Shown here: positions 1 through 10,004 of the stretch, in pieces
Numbering within the stretch: the stretch's first letter is position 1
How the letters are laid out: each line of letters begins with the position of its first letter
Assembly (NCBI GenBank): GCA_025024175.1
Contig: QCXZ01000001.1
Location: forward strand, 37,442,942 to 37,506,941
Direction: 5' to 3'
Length of the DNA: 64,000 nt
Source of the DNA: Rhyzopertha dominica
Lineage: Eukaryota; Arthropoda; Insecta; Coleoptera; Bostrichidae
Notes under the pieces: generated by a model
What the model was told of the DNA's origin: nothing
The model's input: only the letters and a program-made list of their open reading frames with translations
Database searches by the model: none
Translations under genes and position numbers: made by a program

Positions 1-1
1 A

Positions 2-230
2 CTTCGCTATGTTCAAGGCGTCACAGACAGAATGGCAAAATTCTTAAGAAAAAACTCAGCCGTACTATCTTCCAGACCCCTTCGAAAATGTCACAGATTT
101 TTCCATATCCGAAGGACAAATAAATCCTGTATCTTCTAGAGGTATGTACAGCATCCCTTGTTCGTGCGGTGCTTTGCCTATTATTGCCGCTTACAAGCAG
201 GATACCCAAAAAGAAAACAAATTATTATAT
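2..230 (+). pseudogene. PLE polyprotein C-terminal end (linker and start of GIY-YIG endonuclease)
   Basis: Three successive forward frames give one PLE protein segment. Frame one (from 2) reads YVQGVTDRMAKFLRK. A second frame from about 60 reads RTIFQTPSKMSQIF. A third from about 117 reads INPVSSRGMYSIPCSCG. The last is the characteristic entry into the GIY-YIG nuclease of Penelope-type elements (usually G-V-Y-x-I-P-C-x-C-G). The family's next motif, Y-I-G-E-T, is not preserved; the sequence reads ALPIIAAYKQDTQ instead. At least two frameshifts are needed, so this is a pseudogene. The protein would have been the reverse transcriptase-endonuclease that copies the element into chromosomal nicks. 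Confidence 0.75.
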
Positions 231-270
231 ACCATTGCTTTGGTATATAAGCAAAACCAGTTCTATGCCG

Positions 271-358
271 TGTTGTCAACACTAGACCTAAACTGCACTG
301 ATGAGCTGTAATGACAGCGAAATAGTACTATCTGCAGTTGGTTGAGGTGTAGACAGCA
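271..358 (+). ncRNA. type I hammerhead ribozyme of a Penelope-like element
   Basis: All conserved hammerhead core bases are present in order: CUGAUGA (298-304), GAAA (319-322) and the cleavage triplet AUC ending at C332. Stem II is a perfect 5-bp hairpin, GCUGU (305-309) with ACAGC (314-318). Stem III is A-U, U-A, A-U (322-324 with 329-331) around a GUAC loop. Stem I opens to both ends: AACUGCA (291-297) pairs perfectly with UGCAGUU (333-339). After a UA bulge it goes on with ACC/GGU, an internal loop, ACACU/GGUGU and UGUUGUC/GACAGCA out to 271 and 358. The short stem III, with the self-complementary AUAGUACUAU, fits the dimer-favouring hammerheads described in Penelope-like elements. It lies between the 3' end of one copy and the start of the next, where such ribozymes belong. 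Predicted self-cleavage is after C332. Confidence 0.88.
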
Positions 359-498
359 CAGCATAGACATGCATTTTAAATTATTATATTATTAAATATC
401 CACCGGCGAGTACTTCATAAAGTTATTTAAATTAAAATGGTTACTACTAGAGGATCGAAACCAGTTACGGACCAGCTGCAGCGAAAGCTCTTCGATCA

Positions 499-927
499 TG
501 GGCAAATCTTATAACATCAAGATCGCAACGTCTGAAAATCGGAAGGTGTTTTTACTCAGTTGCAGAATGAGTGGTATTACTCCTCGTCATATCCAACAAA
601 ATGTTTCTTGCCTTATGACATCGCAACTAAGACAACAGCAGGGAGATTGACGAATTTCAAAAAAGGTGTAGATTTAAGATTCTTAATTAAAAATTTATAT
701 AGACAAAGACGAGATATTATCACAAACACAAACGTTGTCAGATGCAGAATTTATTGTAGAACTATGTCCTTCAGAATCTAGAGATATACTCAGAGCACGA
801 ACAACCAATGCTAAGGTTTCTGAATAACCTATATAATAACGCCAAGAATTTTCTAAAACAGAATCCTAATATCTTAATAACTAAAGCTGACAAGGGTAAT
901 GTGACTGTAGCATTTGGAAAAACGTGC
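499..927 (+). pseudogene. PLE polyprotein N-terminal region
   Basis: Two blocks match the N-terminal part of Penelope-like proteins. From an ATG at 499 a frame runs through VFLLSCRMSGITPRHIQQN (about 547-603), the conserved segment before the reverse transcriptase, and stops near 650. In another frame LRFLNNLYNNAKNFLK and ILITKADKGNVTVA (about 811-915) give the well-conserved ADKGN block at the entry to the RT fingers. The frames differ and stops lie between, so the gene is broken. Similarity ends abruptly after about 927 and no RT palm follows. Confidence 0.7.
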
Positions 928-930
928 CAT

Positions 931-2080
931 TTTGTTTACTTTCAGTTCTTCCACTGTTGTTGATTTCCTCAAAAAATCCCAAAGAGAATAGAAGTGGTGT
1001 TAAGTCGGGTGACCATGGTTTGCCCTTATATAGGCCAAATATTCGAGAACGTTGCAGTTATGAGTTGTATGTTGTAGAATTATTAAAATATTTAAGTATA
1101 AATCGTTTGTAGAAAGTTTTTCTAAACCGTTGAGTAAGAAACGTTTATAAAATTAAGACCCCAGCATCATTTGATGTATATTTCATGTAAGGTATGGGAT
1201 TTGGGTTATCTTAGTTTAAATTAATAAGTCTGGATCTTTTTAGATGCCCTACATTTCCTAACTAAGTCTTCAATTCAAGAAATGCCGAATTATTTTTTAT
1301 TCTTAAAAAAACTATTTTTAATACGATTGTATTCTTATTATTTTGTATGCTTCGTTAATGTTTTCAAGTTCGAAATGTTATGGCACAATAGCATTAAAAA
1401 ATCCAAATTACTTTTTCTATAATTCTCATTAATTTTAAAAAAAATAATCATATTGAGTAATTAGCATTATACGATCGGAGAAAAATAACGAAATAGCAGT
1501 CACAGTTAAACTAGACGTGCTCAAAACAATAATTTGTATCGTATATTTAAAACAAAGAGCGTCATTAGCATATCTACGAGAATTTTTTTTCGACATGTTT
1601 TTCTTTATGCTGACCATGTCCATCTTTTAAGTTATTATGGATTTGAAAATAAGTTTTTTCGATTGTAGGTAATAACTGCTTAAATTTGCTTAACCAAAAC
1701 TATACCTATCTTTAATAATAATAAAGCTATCCTCATTAACTTATAGAAAGCTATCACTTTTCCTAGGTATAAGTATAGTGTGTAATAAGACATTATATTA
1801 TTATACATTTTGCATACTCTGTTACAGAAAAACCAATTTTTTAAGGTCAATCAATTCAACTATTGTAACCTGTAAAACTAGGTATTTCATGTTTACTGTA
1901 AAACTAGATAAGCGGTTGTAAAGTGATATTTTTATTTTGCTCGAATAGAGAAACCGCATTCGTTTGGTTTTTCGTAGGTTTATGAAACATTGAATCTTAC
2001 ACAGAAAACCTATTGCAAAAGTTGAATTGTAATAAAATAAATAATAGACTCAAAGTTACATTAGGGAAAAGAATCTGTTA
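931..2080. other. gene-free stretch
   Basis: AT-rich DNA with only short open frames lacking recognisable domains. No repeat structure was seen beyond simple A/T runs. Confidence 0.5.
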
Positions 2081-2082
2081 TA

Positions 2083-2383
2083 CAGGGTTTCTATAAATGA
2101 TTCATACAAGGCGAGCGGCGTTGATTTCTGAATTCTTTGTGCCGCCTTTTTGTAACTGCTGCCAAGCCACAATATGCACAGCGATAGTACTGAATGTGGC
2201 AGATCAATGTCACACTACAGTTCCGAAATGTGAGCTTTATGCAACCTTAAAGTTGATTATCCCACAAAACACTACAGAATATGTTGTAAATATACAATCC
2301 CAGACGCCTGAGAGGCGGCAAATTGATTTAATCGATAATTTCCATAAGCGGCCCGGATGCATGAATCATTTATAGAAACCTTG
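2083..2383. mobile_element. MITE family A, copy 1 (TA target duplication)
   Basis: Terminal inverted repeats begin CAGGGTTTCTATAAATGATT and end with the reverse complement, ATGAATCATTTATAGAAACC followed by TTG. TA lies on both sides (2081-2082, 2384-2385), as in Tc1/mariner-type insertions. The 301-bp interior has no credible gene; a 92-codon frame starts inside one TIR and ends inside the other, so it is incidental. Two relatives lie at 50204-50918 and 55126-55445, in the opposite orientation. Confidence 0.8.
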
Positions 2384-2845
2384 TACCTATAGGAGAGTTT
2401 ATCCTTTATCGACCGTTGGTGGCGCTAGTGTGCCTTTGCAAATGGTGGAAATGAACAGTACTTGGAGTACTTGCTATTATAATATACTCGTCTGTATCGC
2501 GTAATGAAACACAGATGGGTTCGCAAACGAGTATATTCAATATAATTATTACAAAGGAACTGGTAACGGTAACCAAAACACACTTGTTGCAATAACCTAT
2601 GTGATACCCGCTTAACCACATAACCGCATATTACTATTACAAAATAATATCACATGCTTTTTGTGTTTACATTTATCCTCTTTTTCTTAATAATATTCAC
2701 TGCCCACAATTTAAAAATGCTAATACGATATAACAAAAACAGCCCTATTACACAATAATCCTACCTTTTTCCAGCATTAAAGTACTGTTATTAATATTTT
2801 ATGTATCTGCCGCCAGATGTCGTGTCACTATTGTAAATTTGCTTA

Positions 2846-2900
2846 TAGGCAATGGAATTTAAGATTGCAGCGCCACGGTGGTGCTTACGTGAATTACATT
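2846..2900. repeat. solitary end related to the SWIM-bearing element
   Basis: ATAGGCAATGGAATTTAAG followed by GCAGCGCCACGGTGG closely follows the left end of the element at 5857 (TAGGGAACCGAATTTAAG, then GCAGCGCTACAGCGG). No matching right end or SWIM exon was found nearby, so it is probably a deleted copy. Confidence 0.45.
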
Positions 2901-3300
2901 CCGATACATTATTTTACGTGGGAAACGCGGCAAAATCCGTAATCCGTGTTTTAACCATTTATAATGACAGGTATTAATTTGAACACATTAAAATAATTAT
3001 TATAAAACAATAACACGCCATTTGCGAAATGCTCGTATATTTATTTATGTAACTAGAGTAGCCATTAGGTGATTGTTTATAATATATTAGATTTCTGAAA
3101 TTACCACCTTTACACTAGGTGTACCTATTATACTTCTTTTATAATAATGGATGGAAATGGGGAAACATACCTACAGTTACTTCCATTAAAAAATACCGTA
3201 CGTGACAAAAGGTATAAAATGTCGTTGTGTTTCAACGAACCCATAATAGTTTTGTGTTCTGAGATGTGATTTAAACATGGGCCTACCGAAGGAGGGGCAA

Positions 3301-3322
3301 GGGGGGCAGCTGCCCCCCCCCC
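3301..3322. repeat. G/C palindrome
   Basis: Six G, then CAGCTG, then ten C make a perfect 18-bp palindrome in otherwise AT-rich sequence. G-run/C-run termini of this kind are common at ends of some DNA transposons, but no partner end was found. Confidence 0.5.
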
Positions 3323-3459
3323 TCGACCTGGGTTGCCAACTCTGGGCCCTTCCAATTTCCCAAACATTTAGCTGGTTAATTATGTGTATACACCTAAAAA
3401 TTGCCTTATTTACAAAATTGTAAATACAGTAAAATTTATAGTCAAGTGTAAGTCGCAAT

Positions 3460-5685
3460 TTTCATCCAGAACTCATATTTGACCCTTGCAAATGACCTTC
3501 TCTAATAAGTCGTTGTCAAATGGTTTCCAAGCTTAATCGATGCCATGTGCGTTTTGAAGCTGTATCTGCAACATTCTTGTTCTTGTTGTTAGGGCGGATA
3601 TAGCTTTAAAAGACTATCTTGGTCAGGATGAGTCATAACACGATTTCTGCTTAGTTCAGCTCTTCTACCTTCTCCTATAAAGATTGTTCAACTAACTACT
3701 GTTATAATGGAATCACATCAGAATCTGTCATATATTCGGTGATAACTCTAACTTTTGTCCAAATTTCTAAACTCACATTACATTTTAACAATTATTACAA
3801 AAAAAAACAAAAAAAACTAAAAATCCCTCCGAACTCACGTTTATGGAAGTCATTTTATTGAATATAAATTGTAGGAATCCAGTAAAAGCATTATCAGCAC
3901 GACGTAAAACCCGGTGTGTTGTTAAAAATGCAATTAAATATATTTCAGTTTATTTAAATCAAGCTTAATTTGGTTAAAATATTAAGTAGTCGGTTAATTT
4001 TTGAGAGCAATGCACTGGCTATCTAAGAAGGTTGGCTTGACGCATAATGCTGAGACATTTGTAATTCTGAGTTTTAATAATGTTAGTTATCCATCGAGTC
4101 TTTTTCCCTGAGGAGTAAACATTACAACAACTGTATCTTTAGCAGCTATACATATGAACTTCCAGGTTAAATTTCTAAAGCTTCCGGTGTGAGAAGTTGA
4201 AACTGTACTAAAAGCGCATCGGTTAATGCATTAGTCTTTGATATGTGTTAATTCTGAATCAGAAATCGTGCTCCTATTAGTAGAACTTTTGAGGTGAAAT
4301 TCATGTTCCTTTGGTACTTCGTATGATATCATTATACATTAGGTGGACCACGGATCTTTATTCTCCGAAATAAAATGTATGAACTCATTTTTTGTTAAAC
4401 GCGAGAGCGATGCAGCTGAATGCGCCTCACCTAACTGAGTTCATCAATAACGGAATTAGTAATAAAGGGGCTTTGTATGGTTGGTGTACATAAAAAACAT
4501 ATAAATAATTTAAGTCTTTATTTCACAGAAGATGTTTTAAGTCTCCTTGTAGAAAATCCACGAAGATTATTCATGGAATAAATACCTCATTAATTACTTA
4601 AGCACTTATATCTTATAAACACTTATTATTTCTATTTATGTTTAATTATATTCTACAGGACGTTCCTGCTTTGCCTCTCCCTAGACCAAAAGCTGGGTAT
4701 GCCCATGGATATATATGCATTACTTTCAGAGAGCATTGTTCTTTCAGATGTTTTTTTTATGAATCTTGTAATATAAATTGAAATAGCACGGATCAGAACT
4801 ATTATCCTAATCTTTATTAATTTTTTATATCCATCTTATTGCTAACGCGTCCGTAAGGCTAAACTGTATGTCCAAATAGAGTAGAGCTCTTGCTAGATGA
4901 ATTATGCTGCCGTTATTGCTAAAGACGGTATCAAATCATTAGCAGACCGTTTTGTTGTTTTTATTAGTGAAAGGATTACCTATAGCAATGAGTATCGAGT
5001 GTTNGTGTCACAATGAAATGNAGAGCATGATTATTATATGAGAAGGTAAGTGGTTATTAGATAATGTTTTATATAATAAGTACAAATACTCGTCCTGACA
5101 TTTGGGTAGCCGTTATGTAACTAGTGCTGATGTAGTTCGCTTGATATGTCTAGACAACTAGAACAAGACGGTTCCTACAGGTTGATCAGTTAATGCCAGA
5201 TGGCGGGGTGAAAATTCTTCCACAAATATAGCTACGCAGACACCATTAAAATATTTTGTAGCAGGTACCTAACCTCACCCCTGTAATTAAAATCTAAACC
5301 AATCACTTACCTAACTTTAAGGAGTTATCATAGTTACCGATTTGATTTTAGCTAACATCAGCTTAAAAAAAATAGAGGAAACGAACCTGTCCATTGCTTC
5401 TCTATATTGGTCAAAGTTGGTCTGATTGTAATCCAAACAGCAGAAAGGATAGAAGTTCCAAACCTTTAAAGTCGCATAACTGATTCAACGAATGATGACT
5501 CACTATAAAACGGATTTTAATAAAATAACAAAATTTATGTTTCATAGTGGGGGATACTTTTAAGAATGTGTATATTGTTCAAATTTATTTAAAAAAATTT
5601 TAAAGGCAAAATGTGTTATCTCCGTTATGAATAATAAGCAATCTCCAAATAACATAAACTAAAAAAAATATTTGTGCATATACTG
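3460..5685. other. gene-free stretch
   Basis: About 2.2 kb of AT-rich sequence with no long open frame and no recognised domain. Two isolated undetermined bases occur at about 5004 and 5021. Confidence 0.45.
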
Positions 5686-5856
5686 TATACGGGGTCCGCC
5701 ACATAAAACTCCCCAGGCTCGTATTTGCATTATTTTTTTTAGGTGCAATCTTAAATTATATCTCAAATTGTAGGTCTTTCGAAACCGCTGCAAATGAAAT
5801 CAATACTTCCACATCCAATTGTCAAAATGACATTTACGTTTTTATTTCTTATACTA

Positions 5857-6991
5857 TAGGGAACCGAATTTAAGACCGCAGCGCTACAGCGGCGAAAATC
5901 GGAAACTTCCGAACCTACATTATTTGTCAGCTGATTCAGTGTTTACATTTGATTGTTGTGCTGTTTATGTGTTTTAAAATACTTGTGATCATTAAACAAG
6001 TTTAACGTGTTGATTTACGTTATTATAGGTGAGTAGAATATGATTAGTATATATTTTAAAACTGACCTTTCAGATATTTATGAAAAAAAATGCAACTAAG
6101 CCTGGTGGAGTATTTACAATACATTGGAGGGACTAGTAAACCCAGATGCGTGTATGAGGGCGAAGAAGTTTTAAATGCTGGGCATATAATTCTTTTAGCC
6201 AAAATGAATACATCGGACGATTACAAGTTGCATTTGTGTGCTCTATGCCTCCAGACTAGTGCACTAGCTTCGGACCCTCATGAAATAAAAGGAACCTTAC
6301 TAACAGCTGGACAAAAAGTTACAGTTGGAGATATGTATTGCACTTGCAAAGCTAGAAAAAGTGCTAAGTGTAAACATATCTCTGCAGTTTTGATAAGGTG
6401 TACCAGGTGTAAAACGTTAACAATTTTAAAAGGCATTATCATGCCCAGGCGATTTTATTTGCAATAGAAAACGTATACCTATTTCATATAAACGTATCCT
6501 TTTGTTTTTCTTTTTTATTTTAGAGAAAATCTTCAAGAGCTGGAAGTAGTCCCACAAACTGAAATGGGCAAATTCAACTGGGAATGGCCTTACTTAATGT
6601 GGAAAAATGTTATCTAATTTTACATGCTTCATTTGACAACACATTTATAATGATTGAGGTTCCTTTTAATTACAGTTTTACCAAACATATGTTGGAAATT
6701 GTTCGGGATTCTTCTTTGCCCACGACGAGCATCGGGGAACCGAACAATAAGCATTGTATGTTTTGCTCATGTTAGGTTATTCTCGGTACGACGCAAATAC
6801 ACATTGAACACTATAATGATTCAATAATTTAACAATCAATAACAAATGTTAAATTATGTGGTTATTTTTACAGTTTACGCTTTTGCTTCTACTAACTAGG
6901 CGAAATACGAAACTAACCAATACAGCAATGTCGGTTCACAGCGTTACTAATAACACCGCAAGAGGGCGTAGCGCTTATTTTCTTTTTCCTA
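5857..6991 (+). mobile_element. nested TIR element carrying a SWIM-domain gene
   Basis: The left end TAGGGAACCGAATTTAAG and the inverted right end TAGGAAAAAGAAAATAAG match imperfectly. A GCGCTAC word lies inside each. TA lies outside both ends (5855-5856, 6992-6993). Between them is a spliced gene remnant with a SWIM zinc finger. The ends are weak, so the limits are less certain than those of the outer element. A similar left end recurs at 2846. Confidence 0.5.
6090..6757 (+). pseudogene. SWIM zinc-finger protein, broken two-exon gene
   Basis: Exon 1 runs from an ATG at 6090 to 6397. It encodes MQLSLVEYLQYIGG, then EGEEVLNAGHIILLAKMN, then CALCLQTSALASDPHEIKGT. It ends with YCTCKARKSAKCKHISAVLI, a C-x-C-xn-C-x-H SWIM zinc-binding signature. 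A GT donor at 6398 and an acceptor at 6521-6523 join in phase to exon 2 (from 6524), which reads ENLQELEVVPQTEMGKFNWEWP. Exon 2 then hits a stop at 6615. A second frame from 6584 continues similar-looking protein (KHMLEIVRDSSLPTTSIGEP), so one frameshift separates them. I infer that the gene travelled as cargo or as part of a transposon. Any downstream nuclease exon is absent here, and the biochemical function is unknown. Confidence 0.6.
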
Positions 6992-7797
6992 TACGATTAG
7001 CAATCAGGTTTTGAGCATTTTTTTCTCTCTACAAATTTTTTCTAAGACAAACAGTCCTCGTGATATTAGCAAAAATATATAAATTTTAAAATCGTGTTTT
7101 TTTTTCAAATAACTCGAAAATTATTAACTTAACAAAAAATTACAAGAGTGCTTTCTGATCAAAAATTTGATTTTCTATATAATACAAAAATTAAAAAGAA
7201 ATCGTATGAGCAGGGTCCAAAATAGGTTTTTTGGAAATATTTCAAAAATATCAAAATTTTGAATAAATTTTCTGACACTGAGAAATTTTTGTTTCCTATC
7301 TGATGGTATTTTCATTTTTTGAATATATTAAATATATTCGGAGATATATAGGAAAAACAGTTTTCTTTAAGTGACGCTTTTTTTGCTATCTTCTAAACAG
7401 TTTGCTGCACCGAAAATTTATAAAAACGAATAATACTCACAGTTATACTAATCACACACTAAAATGAAAACAAAATAAAAATAAAAATTTGCAAAAAGGG
7501 TAGTTACCCCCCAATTTCGCCCCCTTCCTACTTACCCCACAAACAATAGATAGCTTTGGGTAGTTGAGATTTATACGTTTGCCAAATTTCAAGTTCATAT
7601 ATTAAGTCTTTCGAAAGTTATCGTGTCCACAAACAATACCACAGACACACAGACAAGAATTTTTTTGCTCAAATTTCGTTTTTTTTTGCGTTTTTCATCA
7701 TTTTTAAGCGAATGAGCAAATAAAAGTTTTTAAAAATTTTTTCGCGATACACTACTTCCCATCGCATCCATTGGATGTGGAAGTAAGGAAGTAATAG

Positions 7798-8165
7798 CAT
7801 AGTGAGTGTCCAAAATTTATTCGCATTTTATGATAATTTACAAATAAAATATATTTTTTACCTTATAATAAATATTGCTTCATACTCGTAGTTGGTCTTC
7901 CTCAGTTTGTGTCATTAACACTTTAAAAAATGTGAACAGCCCTATTAAGAGAATATGGCGGCGACGACTTTTCCTTGTTTTTCATTGAGGAGTAAAAATT
8001 ACGCATACGTTGTAATGACACAAATTAAAGAAAACAAAAGTCGGCATCCAACTATGAAGCAATATTTATTAAACGGGGTAAGGTAAAAAAGTATTTACAA
8101 AAATTAACTTTATTTGCAAAATATCATAATCGGCAAATACAAATTTTTAGACACTCATTATGCAA
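7798..8165. repeat. inverted repeat (imperfect hairpin)
   Basis: The arm at about 7798-7980 (GCATAGTGAGTGTC, ATATTGCTTCATACTCG, TTTGTGTCATTA) is mirrored at about 7990-8165 (TGACACAAATTAAAG, TATGAAGCAATATTTATTAA, GACACTCATTATGC). It lies inside the outer TIR element, near its right end. Confidence 0.6.
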
Positions 8166-8271
8166 TTTTTAAAGAGTTAAAAAGACCTACAATTTGACAT
8201 ATAACAAGGTTGTACTTAAAAAAATAATGAAAATACGAGCCTGGGGAGTNTTAACTGGCGGACCCCGTATA

Positions 8272-9640
8272 CTGTAAAAAGTGAAAAAAGAACAAATATA
8301 AATATAAGTAGAATTTACAATTACATGTGCNCTTAGTATGAGTTATATCCATGGTTCGGCATTAAGTAACTATCTACTTATTAAACTAAAATTACTTAAG
8401 TAAATTAATAGAAATAGTAAAACAACGTTAAAATGTTCCACTCTAATTAGTGTTGATTTTGTACCAGTTAATTTTACATAAAAATTTAATAAATCGCTGA
8501 TTCACTATTTATATGAGAAATATAAAACAAAGAAAACATATCCACTTCCGATTTTCCACATATCTCACTTGTAGTGACAATTCACTGATTCAACTCGAGA
8601 TCCTTGGGGAAACATTTTAATTATATCTCACTATTAATTACTTTTAAAATATAAATTAAATTTTGGAAGATCATCTCAAATGCACCTCCTACTGGTGAGA
8701 TAAGGTACCTTAAATATATTTAGTGAAATATGAATCTGTGATTTTAGCACGATTGGTCCATGAATGCATCTTTTAATGCAGATGCCATCTCATTTCATTA
8801 AACCAATGGTGCTCTTGCTTTTCCTATTAACGTACTTATGCTACACATATTATGCTTAAATACAAATGTAATGGGCAGAGGTGAGCTGTCTGCAATAACG
8901 AACACTAGGGCATAATCACAGACGAGTAATACCGCACCTCTCTCTGAATTGTTTGTATAGGAATTCCCCAGATTTAATAACCTCCTTTACTTCCGCTAAT
9001 TTACTCCTCACATTACCATACTCTTTTCTACAACACGTTTTGTAATGTTATTAACAAGTTCCATCTGCAGATCTTCAGGCCAAATAAAATATCAGCCGTC
9101 TGAATTTCAATAAGTTGCAGCTTTATTTTTAAGATTAATTTCCTTTCACAAATTATGTGTTTAGTTATTAATAAAATGCACAAATTTTGGAAACTGAATA
9201 TTCTTAAAGAAGACAGTTATTGTGTACTACTCACATCTATTTTTAAACTTCACCTTTTCCCATTCCTTTGCTAGTAGCACGTAATTGTAAGTGTAAACAC
9301 ATGATGGGTTACCGTTTAACGGTTGACATTTACTAAGGTAGAATATGCGGAAGTACAAACTAAATCTACTTCTGGACGATGTACCCAGCTTTGGGATTAG
9401 TTTCAGATATTAAGGGGGTATGATAGTAGCTGGAAGTTGCCCTTCAATTTTTAAGGTGTAATGGTAAATTGACTGCAACTTACCTTTACAATGATTTTAT
9501 TATAAATACGCAACTTAACTGGGTTTTGATTGAAATAATTAAAACAGATCCAAATTACTAATATCACACATTTTTTCAAAGACAAAAGAATTTAGGTCCA
9601 ACTTGTCTTCACACTATTGTGCAGCATGAAAATACGCTTA
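8272..9640. other. gene-free stretch
   Basis: AT-rich, short frames only; nothing recognised. One undetermined base at about 8331. Confidence 0.45.
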
Positions 9641-9642
9641 AT

Positions 9643-10001
9643 GGGCTACTTGCACTAATTTTATTTTTGGATAAATCTGGCAAAAGTCAACGGTCATGAT
9701 TAAGTTTATTTCACAGACGAAAAGTTAGCACTTGTAAAAAATTGCAAATGAATAAAATTATTAATTAAAAATTGCATTTGGTCCTTTAAATTTCACGTGA
9801 CATCAAAACGATGTCCAGAGAGGCAATGACTTCTAAAAGCAAATGGGCGCGCGCCGTTCCCTTTAACTTGTTTATTTGGACTATTCTGACGTCACAGCGA
9901 TTCAGTGATCGTTTTGGCGCGCGGATGATGGGTTCAAACTTTAACTCAAAATAAATAATAATGATTAAATTAAGCACATAATTTTTTTTTGCAAGTAGCC
10001 C
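9643..10001. mobile_element. short MITE-like element
   Basis: GGGCTACTTGCA at 9643-9654 recurs as an exact inverted copy (TGCAAGTAGCCC) at 9990-10001. The adjacent inner sequence is AT-rich on both sides. The interior includes GGGCGCGCGCCG and GTTTTGGCGCGCGG. No clear target duplication was seen, so the superfamily is undetermined. Confidence 0.5.
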
Positions 10002-10004
10002 GTT

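Larger units (their letters stand above)
2..930 (+). mobile_element. Penelope-like element, tandem partial copies
   Basis: The 3' end of one Penelope-like copy (GIY-YIG part, 2-230) is followed by non-coding sequence holding a hammerhead ribozyme and then by the N-terminal coding part of another copy (499-927). This 3'-end/ribozyme/5'-end order is what a head-to-tail tandem with a shared pseudo-LTR would give, and such tandems are known for this class. The upstream copy is cut by the window edge. The downstream copy loses similarity after about 927. Coding parts carry frameshifts and stops, so the element is dead as a protein source. Confidence 0.75.
5688..8269. mobile_element. outer TIR element with TA duplication, host of a nested element
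   Basis: The left end TACGGGGTCCGCCA and the right end, read from the other strand, match for the first 14 or so bases. They resume as ACTCCCCAGGCTCGTATTT and again over AAATTGTAGGTCTTT, giving about 100 bp of imperfect TIR. TA flanks both ends (5686-5687, 8270-8271). TACTTCCACATCCAAT near 5804-5820 recurs inverted near 7768-7785, extending the symmetry. The interior holds a second TIR element (5857-6991) and an inverted repeat (7798-8165). No transposase was recognised. Confidence 0.7.

Noticed and set aside
2097..2375. 92-codon frame as a small gene
   Set aside because: It begins in one TIR of a MITE and ends in the other; no similarity to any protein family that I know.
3301..3322. G-quadruplex or rho-independent terminator
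   Set aside because: It is a simple G-run/C-run palindrome in eukaryotic DNA; only one G-run is present per strand, and no partner end defines an element.
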